Shown here piece by piece: positions 52,210-60,824 of a DNA stretch of 64,000 nucleotides (the first letter of the stretch is position 1; the number at the start of each line of letters is the position of its first letter). The stretch is from Kiritimatiellia bacterium (lineage in GTDB: Bacteria > Verrucomicrobiota > Kiritimatiellia > CAIVKH01): positions 124,001-188,000 of the forward strand of contig JAMLJG010000001.1 in assembly GCA_023953695.1 (NCBI GenBank), read 5' to 3'. The position numbers and the translations under genes are program-made. The notes below the pieces were generated by a model. The model was not told where the DNA came from. It saw only the letters and a program-made list of their open reading frames with translations, and made no database searches.

Positions 52210-55200
52210 GTGGGTCTTCCGTTCACACAGAAAATGTTGATGGATTGGGCCGGATCGGCCGTGTATCGCGATGCGCAAACCCTATACGACCGGGGTGCGG
52301 TTCAGGAGTCCTCTTTTGAGGCGCCCATCATTCGTGGCGTTCTTTCCTTTGGCAACCGCACTATTACCTCGCGCGCGCAAGTTCATTCCGATGGCACCTG
52401 TGAGAATCTTTGTCCCTGCCGCGACAGTGTGGAGCGCGGGATTGTGTGCGCGCATGTCATTGCCGTGAGTATGGCGCTGGTGAAGCGCCATGCCGATCCC
52501 GACCGCGAGCGAAAGCATCTCGAAGAGACGCGGAAGGCGGCACGCCTCGCCAAGGTTGATGAATCTGCCTACCTCAAGCGCGTTTCGACGCCTCAGGCGG
52601 GTGCGCAGCCGGCGCGCGTCGTGCTTTGCCTCGGAGGAGCCTGGGAAGCATCGTGCCGCGCGCTGATGGCCGGGCAATCGGGCCGAATCCCGCTCTTATG
52701 CGCGCTGGAATGGAAGGCGGGGCGTAAGCCTATCAATCAAGTCTCGCCGGCAACGACGTTCTATCTCTCGAAAAAAGACGAATCGCTGCTCTTTGTTTTG
52801 GAGGATATTTGTGAGGGCCCTGCGCAGAGTCGCATGGAGGTGGGTCCAGCCGACTTGATCAATTTGTTGAATCTCCACACCGGCAAGCCGTTATTTGAGG
52901 AGGGTCGTTCAGACCCGCTGATCGTGAACGCGGCGCCGATGCAATCCACATTGAAAATGGATCTCGATGCGGCATCGGGCGAGCTCGTGCTCGATTTGCA
53001 GACTGCGTTGCCGTTCAGCCCTAATGGACACCGACCGACATACCTGGTCGCAGGGAAGGCGGGCTGGGTCTATGACAGCGGGAACTTTTGGCCGCTGCAG
53101 GGGTTGCTTCCGGCCCCATTGCGCCAGATCTATCTTGATCCCATTCGAGTCGCACGCGAGGCAGTGCCGCGGTTCCTCCAACACGAGTTTCCCTTGCTTC
53201 AGCAGCATCTTGCCGTGCAGACCGATGTTTCCCTTGATCTTTTCACCATTGATCCGGCCTCGCCGCGTTTTTACGTGAAAGTCAAGGGCAGCCCAGCCTC
53301 GCTAGCCGCGACGCTCTACGCCGAGTATGGTAACCATCGGCTCGTTGCGGGCAAACAGGATCCGATGGGACACTTCGCTTTGCCCGATCCCGACGATTTG
53401 TTGCGCTTTACCGTTCGCAATCCACCGGCCGAAGCGCGCGCGCTCGACCGTTTGTCGCAGCTCGGCCTTCGCGGGTCTGTCGGCGACTCGTTGGAACCCC
53501 TGGTCGGGTGCCGCGAGGTATTGAACTTTCTAGGGCGCGACTTGCCCGCGCTTCAGCGAGCGGGGTGGCGCGTGGATTTTGAGGGCCCGATTCACGACCT
53601 CGCGGAGAACACGCCCTCGGTGACTCCGGTTGTTCATGTGAGCAGCGAATCGAGTCGCAACGATTGGTTCGAGGTCAACTACGAATTTGACGATGGCGAG
53701 GGCGGCACGCTTTCGCCTTCCGATGTCCAGCGCGCGCTGCTCAAGGGCGATTCCTACATTGAGCGCAACGGGCGCTTGCTCTTTCTCGACACTGGCGCGG
53801 TCACGGCGATGAACGAGGTGTTTGCCGACTGTGCGGTGGGCGAGGGCTCCCGCCCCGGCAGCTTTCGCCTTTCGAGCATCTATTCTTCCTACGTCAAGTC
53901 GTCGCTCGATGCGCTGGATGGCGTGGATGTCGAGGCGGCGCCCGCGTGGATCGCAGCCGCGCGGACGCAGAATCGCGAATTGAAGACCGCGTCGGTAACG
54001 CTGCCCGCGCGCTTGGATGGCGTGCTGCGTTCGTATCAGCGGGAAGGCGTCAACTGGCTCTCCTTTCTCGAAGCGAATGGGTTTGCGGGCATTCTCGCTG
54101 ACGAGATGGGGCTGGGCAAAACGCTCCAAACCCTCGTGTGGCTCAGTCTGCAGCGGCTGCAGTCCGATGCGCAGGGCAAGCCCTCTCTCATTGTGTGTCC
54201 AACGAGCCTCGTGGAAAACTGGGTGGAAGAAGCGCGCCGTTTCACGCCCGATCTGCGGGTGATGTCCATTTCCGGCAGCGCGCGACACGAGAAATGGGGG
54301 GAGCTGTCGAATCAGGATGTTGTCGTCACTTCCTATGCGCTCTTGCGCCGCGATATTGATCAATATCTCAATCATGAATTTGCCTGCTTCATTCTCGACG
54401 AGGCGCAGCACATCAAGAATCGCTCCACGCAAAATGCGATTGCGGCAAAGCGCCTTCGCGCGCGGCATCGGCTCGTGTTGACGGGAACGCCGATCGAGAA
54501 CAGCGTTTCCGATCTCTGGTCCATCATGGATTTTCTGATGCCCGGCTATCTTGGCTCGCACGAAAACTTCCGCAATGCGTATGAACAGCCCATTTCGCGC
54601 GGCGATCAAGATGCCGAAGTTGCGCAGGCGCGCTTGCGCCGGAAGCTCCACCCCTTTCTCTTGCGCCGCTTGAAGCGCGAGGTGGCCACGGACCTCCCGC
54701 CCAAGATTGAAAAGATCGCCACCTGCACCCTCACGCCAGACCAGCAGACCGTCTATAAAGAACTGCTGGAATCGTCGCGCCGAAAGGTGTTCGACATGGT
54801 GATGAAGCAGGGCTTCCAGCGCTCGCGGATGGAGATTCTGAAAACGCTGTTGCGCTTGCGCCAGACCTGCTGCCATCTCGACCTGCTCAAGTTGCCCGAC
54901 CTCGAAAGCAAAATGCCATCGGCCAAACTTGATCTCTTCTTTGAGCTGCTCGATGAGATTCTGGACGGTGGCCACCGCGTGCTGGTCTTCAGCCAGTTCA
55001 CCTCCATGCTCGCCATTCTGAAGCGCGAATTGGATGAGCGGAAGGTGGCCTATTCCTACCTCGACGGCGCGACGCAGGAGCGCTTGAAAGTCGTGCAAGA
55101 GTTCAACTCGAACCGAAAAATCCCCATCTTCCTGATCAGCCTCAAGGCGGGCGGGACAGGCCTGAACCTCACCGGCGCCGACATCGTGATTCACTACGAT

Positions 55201-55428
55201 CCGTGGTGGAACCCCGCTGTGGAAGACCAGGCCACGGACCGCGCCTACCGCATCGGACAAAAGCGCACGGTGTACAGCATGAAGCTCATCACCAAAGGAA
55301 CCGTTGAGGAGAAAGTGCTCGACATGCAGAAGCGCAAGAAGGCCGTCATTGATGCGACGCTGGAGACCGATGAACAGGTGCTGAGCACCATGAGCTGGGA
55401 AGATGTGCAGGAGCTGCTGAGCCTGTAG
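52210..55428 (+). CDS. SWIM zinc-finger SNF2-family helicase/ATPase
   Basis: 1,072 residues from a GTG at 52,210 with AGGGG upstream; ATG 52,243 is an alternative. A SWIM zinc finger (CxC..CxH: CPC near residue 73 and CAH near 84) sits at the N-terminus. Residues 130-590 are a large unassigned region, typical of bacterial SWIM-SNF2 proteins. The SNF2 core starts near 600: Walker A DEMGLGKT near 632, DEAQ box LDEAQHIKN near 730, LTGTPIENSVSDLWS, and the helicase C-terminal domain (about 900-1,045) with SLKAGGTGLNLT and QATDRAYRIGQKR. It probably remodels nucleoprotein complexes; the biological role of this bacterial class is open. No defence genes flank it. Confidence 0.93.
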   Translation: MGLPFTQKMLMDWAGSAVYRDAQTLYDRGAVQESSFEAPIIRGVLSFGNRTITSRAQVHSDGTCENLCPCRDSVERGIVCAHVIAVSMALVKRHADPDRERKHLEETRKAARLAKVDESAYLKRVSTPQAGAQPARVVLCLGGAWEASCRALMAGQSGRIPLLCALEWKAGRKPINQVSPATTFYLSKKDESLLFVLEDICEGPAQSRMEVGPADLINLLNLHTGKPLFEEGRSDPLIVNAAPMQSTLKMDLDAASGELVLDLQTALPFSPNGHRPTYLVAGKAGWVYDSGNFWPLQGLLPAPLRQIYLDPIRVAREAVPRFLQHEFPLLQQHLAVQTDVSLDLFTIDPASPRFYVKVKGSPASLAATLYAEYGNHRLVAGKQDPMGHFALPDPDDLLRFTVRNPPAEARALDRLSQLGLRGSVGDSLEPLVGCREVLNFLGRDLPALQRAGWRVDFEGPIHDLAENTPSVTPVVHVSSESSRNDWFEVNYEFDDGEGGTLSPSDVQRALLKGDSYIERNGRLLFLDTGAVTAMNEVFADCAVGEGSRPGSFRLSSIYSSYVKSSLDALDGVDVEAAPAWIAAARTQNRELKTASVTLPARLDGVLRSYQREGVNWLSFLEANGFAGILADEMGLGKTLQTLVWLSLQRLQSDAQGKPSLIVCPTSLVENWVEEARRFTPDLRVMSISGSARHEKWGELSNQDVVVTSYALLRRDIDQYLNHEFACFILDEAQHIKNRSTQNAIAAKRLRARHRLVLTGTPIENSVSDLWSIMDFLMPGYLGSHENFRNAYEQPISRGDQDAEVAQARLRRKLHPFLLRRLKREVATDLPPKIEKIATCTLTPDQQTVYKELLESSRRKVFDMVMKQGFQRSRMEILKTLLRLRQTCCHLDLLKLPDLESKMPSAKLDLFFELLDEILDGGHRVLVFSQFTSMLAILKRELDERKVAYSYLDGATQERLKVVQEFNSNRKIPIFLISLKAGGTGLNLTGADIVIHYDPWWNPAVEDQATDRAYRIGQKRTVYSMKLITKGTVEEKVLDMQKRKKAVIDATLETDEQVLSTMSWEDVQELLSL

Positions 55429-55518
55429 CCCAGCGCCTTCGGATCGAGCCGGGCAGCGTCTTTTCTTGCAAGGAGTCGCTCGAATGCGGTTCCATGCGGA
55501 CGCGATTCGACACTTTCT

Positions 55519-56343
55519 ATGGAATCTCTTTTCGGACTCATTTTGCTCGGCTTTGGCGTCGGCGCATTTGGAACGCTGATCGGGGCAGGGGGCGGCTTCA
55601 TTCTGGTGCCCATTCTGCTGCTCCTGTATCCAACGATGAGCCCGGACGTGCTCACGGCGATTTCGCTGGCCGTAGTGTGTCTCAATGCGACGTCGGGTTC
55701 GGTGGCATATGCGCGGATGCGACGAATTGACTTCAAGTCCGGCCTCATTTTCGCAGCCGCGGGTATTCCAGGCGCTCTGCTCGGAGCCGTGCTGACGGCG
55801 CATATTCCTCGCCGCTATTTCGACATCGTTTTCGGCGCGTTGATGCTGATTTTTGCCGTCTATCTGCTGATCAATAGACAGACATCGAAGCGCGACAGGG
55901 CGCACGACCGCGCGGGCGCAACTGCGCGGCGTTTGGTGGAAGCCGATGGCACGGTGCACGAGTTTTCATTCGATCTTCGCCTGGGCATTGCATTGAGCGC
56001 CGGAGTGGGGCTGGTTTCGAGTCTGTTGGGAATTGGCGGCGGCATTGTGCATGTGCCGGCCCTGGTGCGACTGCTCGACTATCCGGTGCATCTTGCTACG
56101 GCGACCTCGCACTTCATTTTGGCCTTCGTCGCGCTGGCGGGAACGGTCGTCCATATCGCGACGGGCGCCTTCGCGGAGGGCGGCGTCCAGCGCACGCTTC
56201 TTTTGGGTGTGGGCGTGATTGCGGGTGCGCAAGTGGGCGCGAGGCTATCCAGCCGCGTTCATGGCGTGTGGATCATTCGCAGCCTTGCGGTGGCGCTGGC
56301 GTTTGTCGGCCTTCGAATTCTGTGGCGCGCGCTTGCAGGTTGA
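55519..56343 (+). CDS. TauE/SafE-family anion exporter
   Basis: 274 residues, eight or so hydrophobic helices in two homologous halves. Each half has a Gly-rich loop: GTLIGAGGGFILVPILL near residue 18 and SSLLGIGGGIVHVPALV near residue 168, the family signature. A cytoplasmic loop (about 115-150) separates the halves. The family exports sulfite, sulfoacetate or other small anions; substrate cannot be told. It stands alone, 90 nt after the SNF2 gene, in the inner membrane. Confidence 0.92.
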   Translation: MESLFGLILLGFGVGAFGTLIGAGGGFILVPILLLLYPTMSPDVLTAISLAVVCLNATSGSVAYARMRRIDFKSGLIFAAAGIPGALLGAVLTAHIPRRYFDIVFGALMLIFAVYLLINRQTSKRDRAHDRAGATARRLVEADGTVHEFSFDLRLGIALSAGVGLVSSLLGIGGGIVHVPALVRLLDYPVHLATATSHFILAFVALAGTVVHIATGAFAEGGVQRTLLLGVGVIAGAQVGARLSSRVHGVWIIRSLAVALAFVGLRILWRALAG

Positions 56344-56371
56344 GCGCGCGGTCCGAAGGAAGGGCGTCCGC

Positions 56372-57583
56372 TCAGGCATCATCGTGGTGTTCCAAGTTCG
56401 GGAGGAAGCCGGTCAGCAGCCCGATGAGCGGGAGGTAGGAACACACGTGATAGACGTAGGTGATGCTGGTCATATCGGCGAGCTTGCCGAGTACCGCGGA
56501 TCCGATGCCTGCCATGCCGAAAGCCAAGCCGAAAAAGAGTCCGGCAATCATCCCGATTTTTCCGGGCACCAATTCCTGTGCATACACCAGAATGGCAGAG
56601 AAGGCCGAGGCGAGAATGATGCCGATTGGCACTGTGAGGATGGAGGTCCAAAAGGCATTCGCATAGGGAAGCGCGATGGTGAACGGCGCGGCGCCGAGGA
56701 TGGAAACCCAGATGATGTATTTACGGCCGAATCGGTCTCCGAGCGGGCCGCCGATGAACGTCCCCGCTGCGACGGAGAAGAGGAAGATGAACAGGTGAAT
56801 CTGCGCGTTCACCACAGAAAAGTTGAACGTTTCGATCAGATAGAACGTGTAGTAGCTGATTAGGCTCGTGAGATAGAAATACTTGGAGAAAATCAGTGCG
56901 ATCAAAATCAGGAGCGAGAACACGACCCGCTTTTGGCTGAGATGATGCGGCTGAAAAGCGTTGCTTCGGCTGTTGAGCGTCTCCTCCAAGTGCGCGCGAT
57001 ACCAGCCGCCGACTCGAAACAGCAGAATGGTAGCGCCAACAGCGATGACGGTGAACCAAAGGACATTGCGTTGACTGCGGTCGGCAATGACCAAGGCAGC
57101 CAAGAGCGGGCCGATGGAGGTGCCCGTGTTTCCGCCGACCTGAAAGAGCGACTGCGCAAATCCATGCCGTCCGCCAGAGGCCATGAAGGCAACGCGCGAG
57201 GACTCCGGGTGAAAAATTGCAGAGCCGAGGCCCACGAGGCCGACCGCGAGGAGAAGCTCGACGAAACTCGATGCGAACGCGAGGCCGATCAACCCCAGCA
57301 GCGTCAACATCATGCCGGTTGCGAGAGAAAAGGGGCGTGGCTTCTTGTCGGTGTAAAACCCAACGACGGGCTGGAGCAATGATGCCGTCATTTGAAAGGT
57401 GAGCGTGATCAACCCAATTTGGGTGAAGGTCAGATGGAACGATTCTTTGACGATGGGATAAATTGCAGGGATGAGCGATTGAATGGTGTCGTTCAGCAGG
57501 TGCGAGAAGCTGATCGCGAAGAGGATGGAATAGACGGTTGTTGTTGCGCGTCCTGCGCGGAATGGCGTCTTGGAAGTCTGCAT
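56372..57583 (-). CDS. MFS transporter, fosmidomycin-resistance (Fsr)-like
   Basis: 403 residues from ATG 57,583; upstream frame to 57,646 would need a TTG start. Twelve hydrophobic helices. The Fsr subfamily signature appears early: FSHLLNDTIQSLIPAIYPIVKESFHLTFTQIGLI, then PVVGFYTDKKPRPFSL in the cytoplasmic loop and GLGSAIFHPESSRVAF. It is a proton-driven exporter of drugs or metabolites in the inner membrane. It lies downstream of pckG in the same direction but is separated from it by a strong terminator, so it has its own unit. Confidence 0.9.
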   Translation of the reverse strand: MQTSKTPFRAGRATTTVYSILFAISFSHLLNDTIQSLIPAIYPIVKESFHLTFTQIGLITLTFQMTASLLQPVVGFYTDKKPRPFSLATGMMLTLLGLIGLAFASSFVELLLAVGLVGLGSAIFHPESSRVAFMASGGRHGFAQSLFQVGGNTGTSIGPLLAALVIADRSQRNVLWFTVIAVGATILLFRVGGWYRAHLEETLNSRSNAFQPHHLSQKRVVFSLLILIALIFSKYFYLTSLISYYTFYLIETFNFSVVNAQIHLFIFLFSVAAGTFIGGPLGDRFGRKYIIWVSILGAAPFTIALPYANAFWTSILTVPIGIILASAFSAILVYAQELVPGKIGMIAGLFFGLAFGMAGIGSAVLGKLADMTSITYVYHVCSYLPLIGLLTGFLPNLEHHDDA

Positions 57584-57696
57584 GGTCTGACGGGCACTCT
57601 TGAGAAAGAGACGGTGCACAATCTCACCGCTCTTGCGGGTTGGCAACTCAATTTCAGATCGCCGCGCGGAGCCGCGAATTGAAGCGCGAAATGCAA

Positions 57697-57733
57697 AGAA
57701 CCCTCGCTCCAGGCATTCCGGAGCGAGGGTTCT
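57697..57733 (-). terminator. Intrinsic terminator of pckG
   Basis: A perfect 14-bp stem AGAACCCTCGCTCC / GGAGCGAGGGTTCT with a 9-nt loop, located 30 nt after the pckG stop. Reading on the minus strand it is followed by TTGCATTT, a short T-rich tract. The next minus-strand gene starts about 110 nt further. Confidence 0.85.
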
Positions 57734-57762
57734 GATGGGTTGCGCTGTTGCGAACTGAGCGG

Positions 57763-59541
57763 TTAGGCGTTGTTCAGCCGTTGTTCAAGTGCGGCGAGTT
57801 CGGCATGCAGCTCGGCGGGCACCCGTTCGCCCATTTTCCCCAGGTGTTGGCGAATGCCATCGAGCTCCGCCTTCCACTCTTCGGCGTTGACCGTGAGGAT
57901 TTCCTTGAGGTCTGCCGCGGGAATGTCCAGTCCGCTGGTGTCAATGTCCGCGGGGGTCGGCATGGGCCCGAGCGGCGAATTGACGGCATGGCCGGAACCT
58001 TCGCAGCGCTCGAAAATCCACTTGAGCACGCGGCTGTTGTCTCCGAAGCCCGGCCACATGAAGCGGCCGTCGTCGCCACGGCGGAACCAGTTGACGAAGA
58101 ATATCTTCGGCAACTTGGAAGCCTCGGTCTTCTTTCCCATCTCCAGCCAGTGCGCGAAATAGTCGCCCACGTTGTAGCCGCAGAAGGGCAGCATTGCCAT
58201 CGGATCGCGCCGGACCTGGCCCACCGCGCCCGTCGCGGCAGCCGTTGTTTCCGATGCTTGAATCGCGCCGAGGAAAACGCCGTGTTGCCAGCTCAGCGAT
58301 TCATAGACGAGGGGGATGGTAGATGGTCGCCGCCCGCCAAATAGGATCGCCGAAATGGGCACGCCTGCGGGTTCATCATAGGCCGGGTCCACGATGGGAC
58401 ACTGCGAGAGCGGCGCGGTGTAGCGAGCATTCGGGTGTGAAGCCTTCTTTTCGCTGCCGGGTGACCACGGTTCGCCGAGCCAACTGGTGAGTTGCGCCGG
58501 AGGTTTGGACATGCCTTCCCACCAAACATCGCCATCCGGAGTGGAGGCAACGTTGGTGAAAATGGTGTTTGTTTCGATGGCCTTCATGGCGTTTGGATTT
58601 GATGCCATTGAGGTTCCCGGCGCTACGCCGAAGAAACCCGACTCGGGATTGATGGCCCAGAGGCGACCGTCCGGTCCCCACTTCATCCATGCGATGTCGT
58701 CGCCGACGCACTCCGCTTTCCAGCCCGGGAGGGTGGGCATGAGCATGGCGAGATTTGTCTTGCCGCAGGCACTGGGGAATGCGGCCGCAACATAGATTTT
58801 CTTGCCGGCGGGATTGGTGAGGCCGAGGATCAGCATGTGCTCAGCCATCCAGCCTTGTTCGCGTGCCATGCAGGAAGCGATGCGGAGGGCGAAGCATTTC
58901 TTGCCTAGCAGCGCATTGCCTCCGTAGCCGCTGCCATACGACCATATCTCGCGCGTTTCGGGGAAGTGTGCGATGTATTTCTGCTCCGCATTGCAAGGCC
59001 ATGCCACATCGGCTTGCCCGGGTTGAAGCGGCGCGCCTACCGAGTGGATGCAGGGGACAAAGTCGCCATCACCGAGCGTGTCGAGCACGGCCTGGCCCAT
59101 GCGCGTCATGATGCGCATGTTCACCACGACGTATGGGGAATCCGTCAGCTCCACGCCGATGTGCGAGATGGGGCCGCCGACAGGGCCCATGCTGAAGGGA
59201 ATGACATACATCGTGCGGCCGCGCATACAGCCAGCAAAAAGGTCGCGCAGGATGTGGCGCATCGCCGTCGGGTCTTTCCAGTTGTTCGTGGGGCCCGCAT
59301 CTTCTTTGTTCGCGCTGCAGATGAACGTGCGATCCTCCGTGCGAGCGACATCGCCCGAGTTGGAACGACAGAGGTAGCTGCCGGGGCGAGCTGCGACGGG
59401 GGTGAAGGTCCCATTCTTGACCAAGAGGGCGCAGAGTTCCTGGTTCTCTGCTTCAGAACCGTTGCACCAGTAGATCGAATCGGGTTTACAGAGCGCGGCC
59501 ATGTCGCGCACCCATGCGTTCAGCTTCTTATTTGTGGTCAT
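57763..59541 (-). CDS. pckG: Phosphoenolpyruvate carboxykinase (GTP)
   Basis: 592 residues, the usual GTP-type length. It converts oxaloacetate plus GTP to phosphoenolpyruvate, GDP and CO2, the first committed step of gluconeogenesis. Motifs: NTERTYF-like substrate loop region, [10 protein letters not shown], the GTP-PEPCK hallmark [13 protein letters not shown] (P-loop near residue 258-270, with the reactive Cys), GDDIAWM, and [25 protein letters not shown] near the C-terminus. AAGGA before the ATG. A TTGATT/TATTTC promoter with a 16-bp spacer (59,581-59,608) lies 40-67 nt upstream. A strong terminator follows. Confidence 0.97.
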   Translation of the reverse strand: MTTNKKLNAWVRDMAALCKPDSIYWCNGSEAENQELCALLVKNGTFTPVAARPGSYLCRSNSGDVARTEDRTFICSANKEDAGPTNNWKDPTAMRHILRDLFAGCMRGRTMYVIPFSMGPVGGPISHIGVELTDSPYVVVNMRIMTRMGQAVLDTLGDGDFVPCIHSVGAPLQPGQADVAWPCNAEQKYIAHFPETREIWSYGSGYGGNALLGKKCFALRIASCMAREQGWMAEHMLILGLTNPAGKKIYVAAAFPSACGKTNLAMLMPTLPGWKAECVGDDIAWMKWGPDGRLWAINPESGFFGVAPGTSMASNPNAMKAIETNTIFTNVASTPDGDVWWEGMSKPPAQLTSWLGEPWSPGSEKKASHPNARYTAPLSQCPIVDPAYDEPAGVPISAILFGGRRPSTIPLVYESLSWQHGVFLGAIQASETTAAATGAVGQVRRDPMAMLPFCGYNVGDYFAHWLEMGKKTEASKLPKIFFVNWFRRGDDGRFMWPGFGDNSRVLKWIFERCEGSGHAVNSPLGPMPTPADIDTSGLDIPAADLKEILTVNAEEWKAELDGIRQHLGKMGERVPAELHAELAALEQRLNNA

Positions 59542-59580
59542 GCACTTTCCTTCCGATTAATTTCGGGACAACATCATGAC

Positions 59581-59608
59581 GAAATACGAAATTCTCAAGG
59601 GAAATCAA
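59581..59608 (-). promoter_or_regulatory. Possible promoter of pckG
   Basis: On the minus strand: -35 TTGATT (59,603-59,608), 16-bp spacer, -10 TATTTC (59,581-59,586), giving a leader of about 33 nt that includes the AAGGA ribosome binding site. It overlaps the last codons of the HAD gene. Moderate match only. Confidence 0.35.
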
Positions 59609-60218
59609 GTATTTTCAGGGATTCCCCGATGGCCTGCTCGGGGTTTTCATAGAGAACACAGCGAAAACCCAGCGCTTGCGCGGCGTCAATGTTCTCGGGG
59701 CGATCGTCAACGAAGAGGCTGACCTCCGCGCGCGCGCCAAATTTATTCAGCGCGCGCTGATAATAGACGGGGTCCGGTTTGGCTGCGCCAACATAACACG
59801 ACGCCGCGTAATCGCGGAAAAAATTGAGTGAGCGATAGCGATCGAAGACCCAGGGCACATGTTGGTCACTCGCATTGGTCATGAGAAATGTGGGAAGCCG
59901 CTTTGAGACGCGGTGTGCGAACTCGATCATGGGGGTGTTCTCGCGGAAGATGCTTCGCCAGATGGCGATGAATTCATCCAGCGATCCGCGAAATCCGGTG
60001 GCTGCGACGAAGTGGTCGAAGAATTGCTGTGCAGTGAGCTCGCCTCGCTCATAGGCATCCACGATAGGAGTGCGACCGAGCAAGCGGAGGAACTTTCCGC
60101 CCGCTGCCAGCCGTTCAGGATCGCACTGAGAAATGCACGCCGCCTGCGCTGGGGCATAGTCGAGGTGTAGCAGGACCACACCGAGATCGAACATCACATA
60201 CTGAATTGGCGCTCCCAT
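59595..60218 (-). CDS. HAD-superfamily phosphatase, YihX-like
   Basis: 207 residues. The nucleophile motif is F10-D11-L-G-V-V, with Gly in place of the second Asp, as in the YihX-type HAD-IA group that acts on sugar phosphates. Motif II TNAS (MTNASDQHV), motif III K in AAKPDPVYYQRAL, and motif IV VDDRPENIDAAQALG are in order. The cap region is helical. Substrate unknown. The ATG 60,218 is supported by a TATACT -10 only 9 nt upstream. Located between pckG and the hairpin repeats. Confidence 0.9.
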   Translation of the reverse strand: MGAPIQYVMFDLGVVLLHLDYAPAQAACISQCDPERLAAGGKFLRLLGRTPIVDAYERGELTAQQFFDHFVAATGFRGSLDEFIAIWRSIFRENTPMIEFAHRVSKRLPTFLMTNASDQHVPWVFDRYRSLNFFRDYAASCYVGAAKPDPVYYQRALNKFGARAEVSLFVDDRPENIDAAQALGFRCVLYENPEQAIGESLKILDFP

Positions 60219-60227
60219 CGGGGGGAG

Positions 60228-60255
60228 AGTATAGCCGTTCGCCCGCCTGAGGAAA
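60228..60255 (-). promoter_or_regulatory. Leaderless promoter of the HAD gene
   Basis: On the minus strand a clear -10 TATACT (60,228-60,233) is 9 nt before the ATG at 60,218. A -35 is weak (TTTCCT, about 16 bp upstream). There is no Shine-Dalgarno sequence in the 9 nt. Confidence 0.4.
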
Positions 60256-60262
60256 GGATTGG

Positions 60263-60655
60263 TTCACGCGGAGGTGCGGAGTCGCGGAGGGGGAGATTGA
60301 TTAAGGAAATTGTTGATCCGGTTGCTGCGCATCCTTCATTCCTCCAACTCCGCGTTATCCGCGTCTCCGCGTGAGCGGGGAGTGGTTCACGCGGAGGTGC
60401 GGAGTCGCGGAGAGGAGATTGATTAAGGAAATTGTGAGCCGATTGCTGCGCATCCTTCATTCCTCCAACTCCGCGTTATCCGCGTCTCCGCGTGAGCGGG
60501 GATTGTTTCACGCGGAGGTGCGGAGTCGCGGAGAGGAGATTGGCTAAAGAACTTGTGAACAGGTCGGCAGCTCGGAGGTCCTCGTCTGTTCATCGAATCC
60601 TACTCCGCGCTATCCGCGTCTCCGCGTGAAAATGGGCTTGGTTCACGCGGAGGGC
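60263..60655. repeat. Tandem hairpin repeat (three units plus a partial fourth)
   Basis: Units start at TTCACGCGGAG at 60,263, 60,386, 60,507 and 60,642, with periods of 123, 121 and 135 bp. Each full unit is an imperfect palindrome: a left arm TTCACGCGGAGGTGCGGAG... and a right arm ...CTCCGCGT(C)TCCGCGTGA that pair around a centre of about 65 bp. Units 1 and 2 are about 95% identical; unit 3 shares the arms but has a different centre; unit 4 is truncated to its left arm. No reading frame of interest lies in 60,219-60,727. This is a REP/MITE-like intergenic repeat, not a CRISPR. Confidence 0.8.
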
Positions 60656-60727
60656 GTGTTGCGCAAATGGGTCGCGCTCGACAGGGTTGCGGCATTTGCG
60701 TAAAAGTGATGGCTCACAGGCGCAATG

Positions 60728-60813
60728 GCCCGGGTGGTGGAATGGTAGACACAAGGGACTTAAAATCCCTTGGCTGAAAGGCCGTGCGGGTTCGAGTCCC
60801 GCCCTGGGCACCA
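60728..60813 (+). tRNA. trnL: tRNA-Leu (anticodon UAA)
   Basis: 86 nt, with CCA encoded. The acceptor arms GCCCGGG and CCTGGGC pair with one G-U; the anticodon loop is CTTAAAA within the GGGA...TCCC stem; the long variable arm marks a class II tRNA; the T arm is GCGGG-TTCGAGT-CCCGC. The discriminator A73 is as expected for leucine. It converges on the Na/Pi gene 11 nt away. Confidence 0.96.
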
Positions 60814-60824
60814 TCGCGATGGCT

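Noticed and set aside
52210..55428. SNF2 helicase as part of a DISARM-like defence island
   Set aside because: No methyltransferase, DUF1998 or phospholipase D-like partner flanks it; neighbours are housekeeping genes, and the SWIM finger marks a different class.
53530..55959. Long minus-strand open frame (809 aa) opposite the SNF2 gene
   Set aside because: Shadow of a high-GC coding region; it covers motifs of the helicase on the other strand and the TauE start, and its translation shows no domain.
60263..60655. CRISPR-like array (regularly spaced repeats)
   Set aside because: Repeat units are 121-135 bp and palindromic from arm to arm, the intervening sequence is itself repeated between units 1 and 2, and no cas gene is near.
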